In this document: positions 19,488 through 21,294 of the stretch, piece after piece
Position numbering within the stretch: the first letter of the stretch is position 1
How the letters are laid out: each line of letters begins with the position of its first letter
DNA from: Conidiobolus incongruus B7586
Lineage: Eukaryota; Entomophthoromycota; Entomophthoromycetes; Entomophthorales; Conidiobolaceae
Direction: 5' to 3'
NCBI GenBank assembly: GCA_000697335.1
Contig: JNEM01015537.1
Span: 1-21,294, forward strand
Length of the DNA: 21,294 nucleotides
Notes under the pieces: generated by a model
What the model saw: only the letters and a program-made list of their open reading frames with translations
Told to the model about the DNA's origin: nothing
Databases searched by the model: none
Made by a program: the position numbers and the translations under genes

Positions 19488-20723
19488 ATGCTACAAATTA
19501 ATAAACCTATCAATGTTATTAAGAAGAAATCTGGTGTTAGAAAGCCCATTGCAACGACTGTGGAAGAGTCTCAGGAAATCTTTTTAAAATTGGTTCAGCA
19601 TCAAAAAATGTTGATAGAAACTCTCAAATTTGAGGAGGGATATTGTAAGGTTGATAAAAATGTTAATTTATTTTATCAGTTATACGGAAATGGCCCTAAG
19701 AAGGTCTTGTTTATTATTGGGTTGAATTGTACACACCATTTGTGGCTACATCAAGCTGTTTACTTTGCTCTCAATCCAGATTATCAGGTGTGTATATTTG
19801 ATAATCGAGGTATTGGAGCGAGTGACAAGCCCATTGGTCACTACTCCATCTCATTGTTTGCTAAAGATGCTGCCAAATTGCTAAACCATTTGGGATGGTC
19901 CACAGGCACGCATTTGGTGGGAATGAGTATGGGTGGAATGATCGCTCAAAAACTCTGCTTGGACTACCCTGCGCGTTTCGAGTCGCTCACTTTAACGAGC
20001 ACATACCACAGTGCTATAGCTGCAATGCCCACCGCAAAAGATATTAAATTCGCGATTCAGATGCTCACAAAACCCTTGGACCAATGGATCAAACCACTCA
20101 TATCCGTTTCATTTCCCAAATGCTATCGCAATCAGATGCAGGACGACATGATGCTACGCTCGGATTATCTGAAGTACCTGATGATGAGCTGGTACACCAA
20201 ATTACCCCAACAAAATTCGACAACGATGTGTCTCCAGGGATTAGCAGCGATTAATCACAATTTCATACCAAAGCAACTCAAGAAAATCAGATCTTCGGGC
20301 ATTAGATGTCTAGTGATTCACGGAAATCGCGACCATGTCATCCGATTCCGATGCGGCAAAGACTTAAACAAACTCCTCCGCTGCAACCTGGTTGAATTTG
20401 AGAACGGCGGCCACGTTCTCATGGTGCAAGATCCTGACAACTACAATGCGATCTTACGATCCCACTTCGAAAATGTCGACCTCGATAGCTACCTCAACAG
20501 ACCCTTAGAAGAAAAACAATCCAATCACTATTTATTGAGGGATCAGCACAATTTGACATCTGATGCCAAACCCAAGAAGAATTTGAATCTCAAGAGATCT
20601 AGAAGTTTTATCCTACCCCACTCAATTTCTCACAATAATGATTACACGAGTCCAAGTAGCAAGGATCCTAAGTCCAGAGCTCAAAAATCCAAAACTATCA
20701 ATTTTTCAATACTTAAAAATTAA
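19488..20723 (+). CDS. Alpha/beta hydrolase fold protein with Lys/Ser-rich C-tail (411 aa)
   Basis: An intronless enzyme with the alpha/beta hydrolase fold. The nucleophile is Ser147 in GMSMGG, the acid Asp282 in HGNRDHVI, and the base His309 in NGGHVLMVQDP; the loop GLNCTHHLW (78-86) can supply the oxyanion hole and FDNRGIGASDKP (104-115) is the usual strand-turn block. A lid-like helical insertion lies at about 180-255. There is no signal peptide or membrane segment, so it is probably cytosolic. It resembles fungal members of the 3-oxoadipate enol-lactonase/esterase-like group, but substrate is unknown. Residues 1-47 precede the core and could be shortened if Met41 were used; the TATA position favours Met1. 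The tail (about 335-411) is rich in Lys, Ser, Asn and Arg, contains KRSRSFI (369-375), a basophilic kinase-type site, and is not part of the fold. Confidence 0.88.
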   Translation: MLQINKPINVIKKKSGVRKPIATTVEESQEIFLKLVQHQKMLIETLKFEEGYCKVDKNVNLFYQLYGNGPKKVLFIIGLNCTHHLWLHQAVYFALNPDYQVCIFDNRGIGASDKPIGHYSISLFAKDAAKLLNHLGWSTGTHLVGMSMGGMIAQKLCLDYPARFESLTLTSTYHSAIAAMPTAKDIKFAIQMLTKPLDQWIKPLISVSFPKCYRNQMQDDMMLRSDYLKYLMMSWYTKLPQQNSTTMCLQGLAAINHNFIPKQLKKIRSSGIRCLVIHGNRDHVIRFRCGKDLNKLLRCNLVEFENGGHVLMVQDPDNYNAILRSHFENVDLDSYLNRPLEEKQSNHYLLRDQHNLTSDAKPKKNLNLKRSRSFILPHSISHNNDYTSPSSKDPKSRAQKSKTINFSILKN

Positions 20724-21294
20724 TTAATTTTTTTTTATTTGTAAATATTAATAAATTAAAAATAAAAGTTTAGATATTTTTTTATATTAATAATTTTTAT
20801 TAATTTTTAATTTTTTAAATATATTATTAATTTCAGAAAAAAGATATATATATATATATATATATAATAATTAAGAAAATATATAGTCTAAAACTATATT
20901 GATAATGTTTTTTTATTAAAAAATTAACTTTTCAAAATTTATTATTTAATTTAATTATACTTAATTCATATAGTGATTATCAAAAGTTTTTTATTTTAAT
21001 TTTAATAAAATTCAACCATAAACCTTTTAAAATCATTTAAAATTTATAATAACTTAAGTAATAATACTTTATCTAAAACTATCATTTATTGCTAAATAAA
21101 TTAATTTTAACTAATATTTCAATTATTAATAAAATAAAAAATATATTATAAAACAACTTTTTATTTTAATTAAAGAATTATCTAAATATATAAATATTAG
21201 TTTTATAAGCATTATATATATATTAAAGTTTAAACTCAAATTAATAAATAAAAATATAAAATAAATACTATATAATTTAATTAAAACTTAAAAA
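20724..21294. other. AT-rich DNA to the right edge
   Basis: Presumed 3' UTR of the hydrolase gene and then nearly pure A+T. Apart from the dinucleotide repeat at 20844-20866 nothing is recognisable. Confidence 0.6.
20844..20866. repeat. (AT)n microsatellite
   Basis: A perfect AT dinucleotide run of 23 nt, an ordinary simple repeat that may be length-variable between strains. Confidence 0.85.

Noticed and set aside
1-21294. CRISPR array, prokaryotic operon or phage genes
   Set aside because: No regularly spaced direct repeats; introns, TATA boxes and Pol III tRNAs show a eukaryotic nuclear region.

Overview
The window looks like nuclear DNA of an AT-rich fungus, probably an early-diverging (zygomycete- or chytrid-grade) lineage. 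Evidence: spliceosomal introns of only 45-56 nt with GTAA-type donors and TAG/AAG acceptors, two Bgl2-like secreted GH17 proteins, eukaryotic tRNAs with B boxes and T-run terminators, TATA boxes 55-95 nt before start codons, and a full-length FANCI, a gene missing from most Dikarya. Lineage placement is inference; an Entomophthoromycotina/Conidiobolus-like genome is one reasonable guess.

Layout, left to right. (1) 1-423, minus: the start of a GC-richer ORF running off the left edge, resembling the N-terminus of a transposon ORF1/Gag-type nucleic-acid-binding protein. (2) 1170-5963, minus: a 17-exon gene I reconstructed; all exon phases close and give 1328 residues, matching Fanconi anaemia protein FANCI. 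(3) 8073-8975 and 12332-13234, plus: two intronless GH17 beta-1,3-glucanase/glucanosyltransferase paralogues of exactly 300 residues, separated by 3.4 kb of AT-rich DNA holding tRNA-Pro(AGG). (4) tRNA-Met(CAT), a doubtful 93-codon ORF, and a two-exon trimeric purine nucleoside phosphorylase (15307-16256). (5) A long AT-rich stretch with a nested inverted repeat, then tRNA-Ile(AAT). (6) 19488-20723, plus: an alpha/beta hydrolase with a complete catalytic triad and an unusual Lys/Ser-rich tail. The rest is very AT-rich intergenic DNA.

The genes do not form one pathway: DNA crosslink repair (FANCI), cell-wall glucan remodelling (the GH17 pair), purine salvage (PNP) and an unassigned hydrolase. 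The observation most worth following is that the FANCI leucine at residue 545 lies exactly where vertebrate FANCI carries its monoubiquitinated lysine, with a lysine four residues further on. The GH17 pair also shows a sharp identity mosaic suggesting gene conversion. I found no CRISPR array, operon or clear novel multi-gene system.
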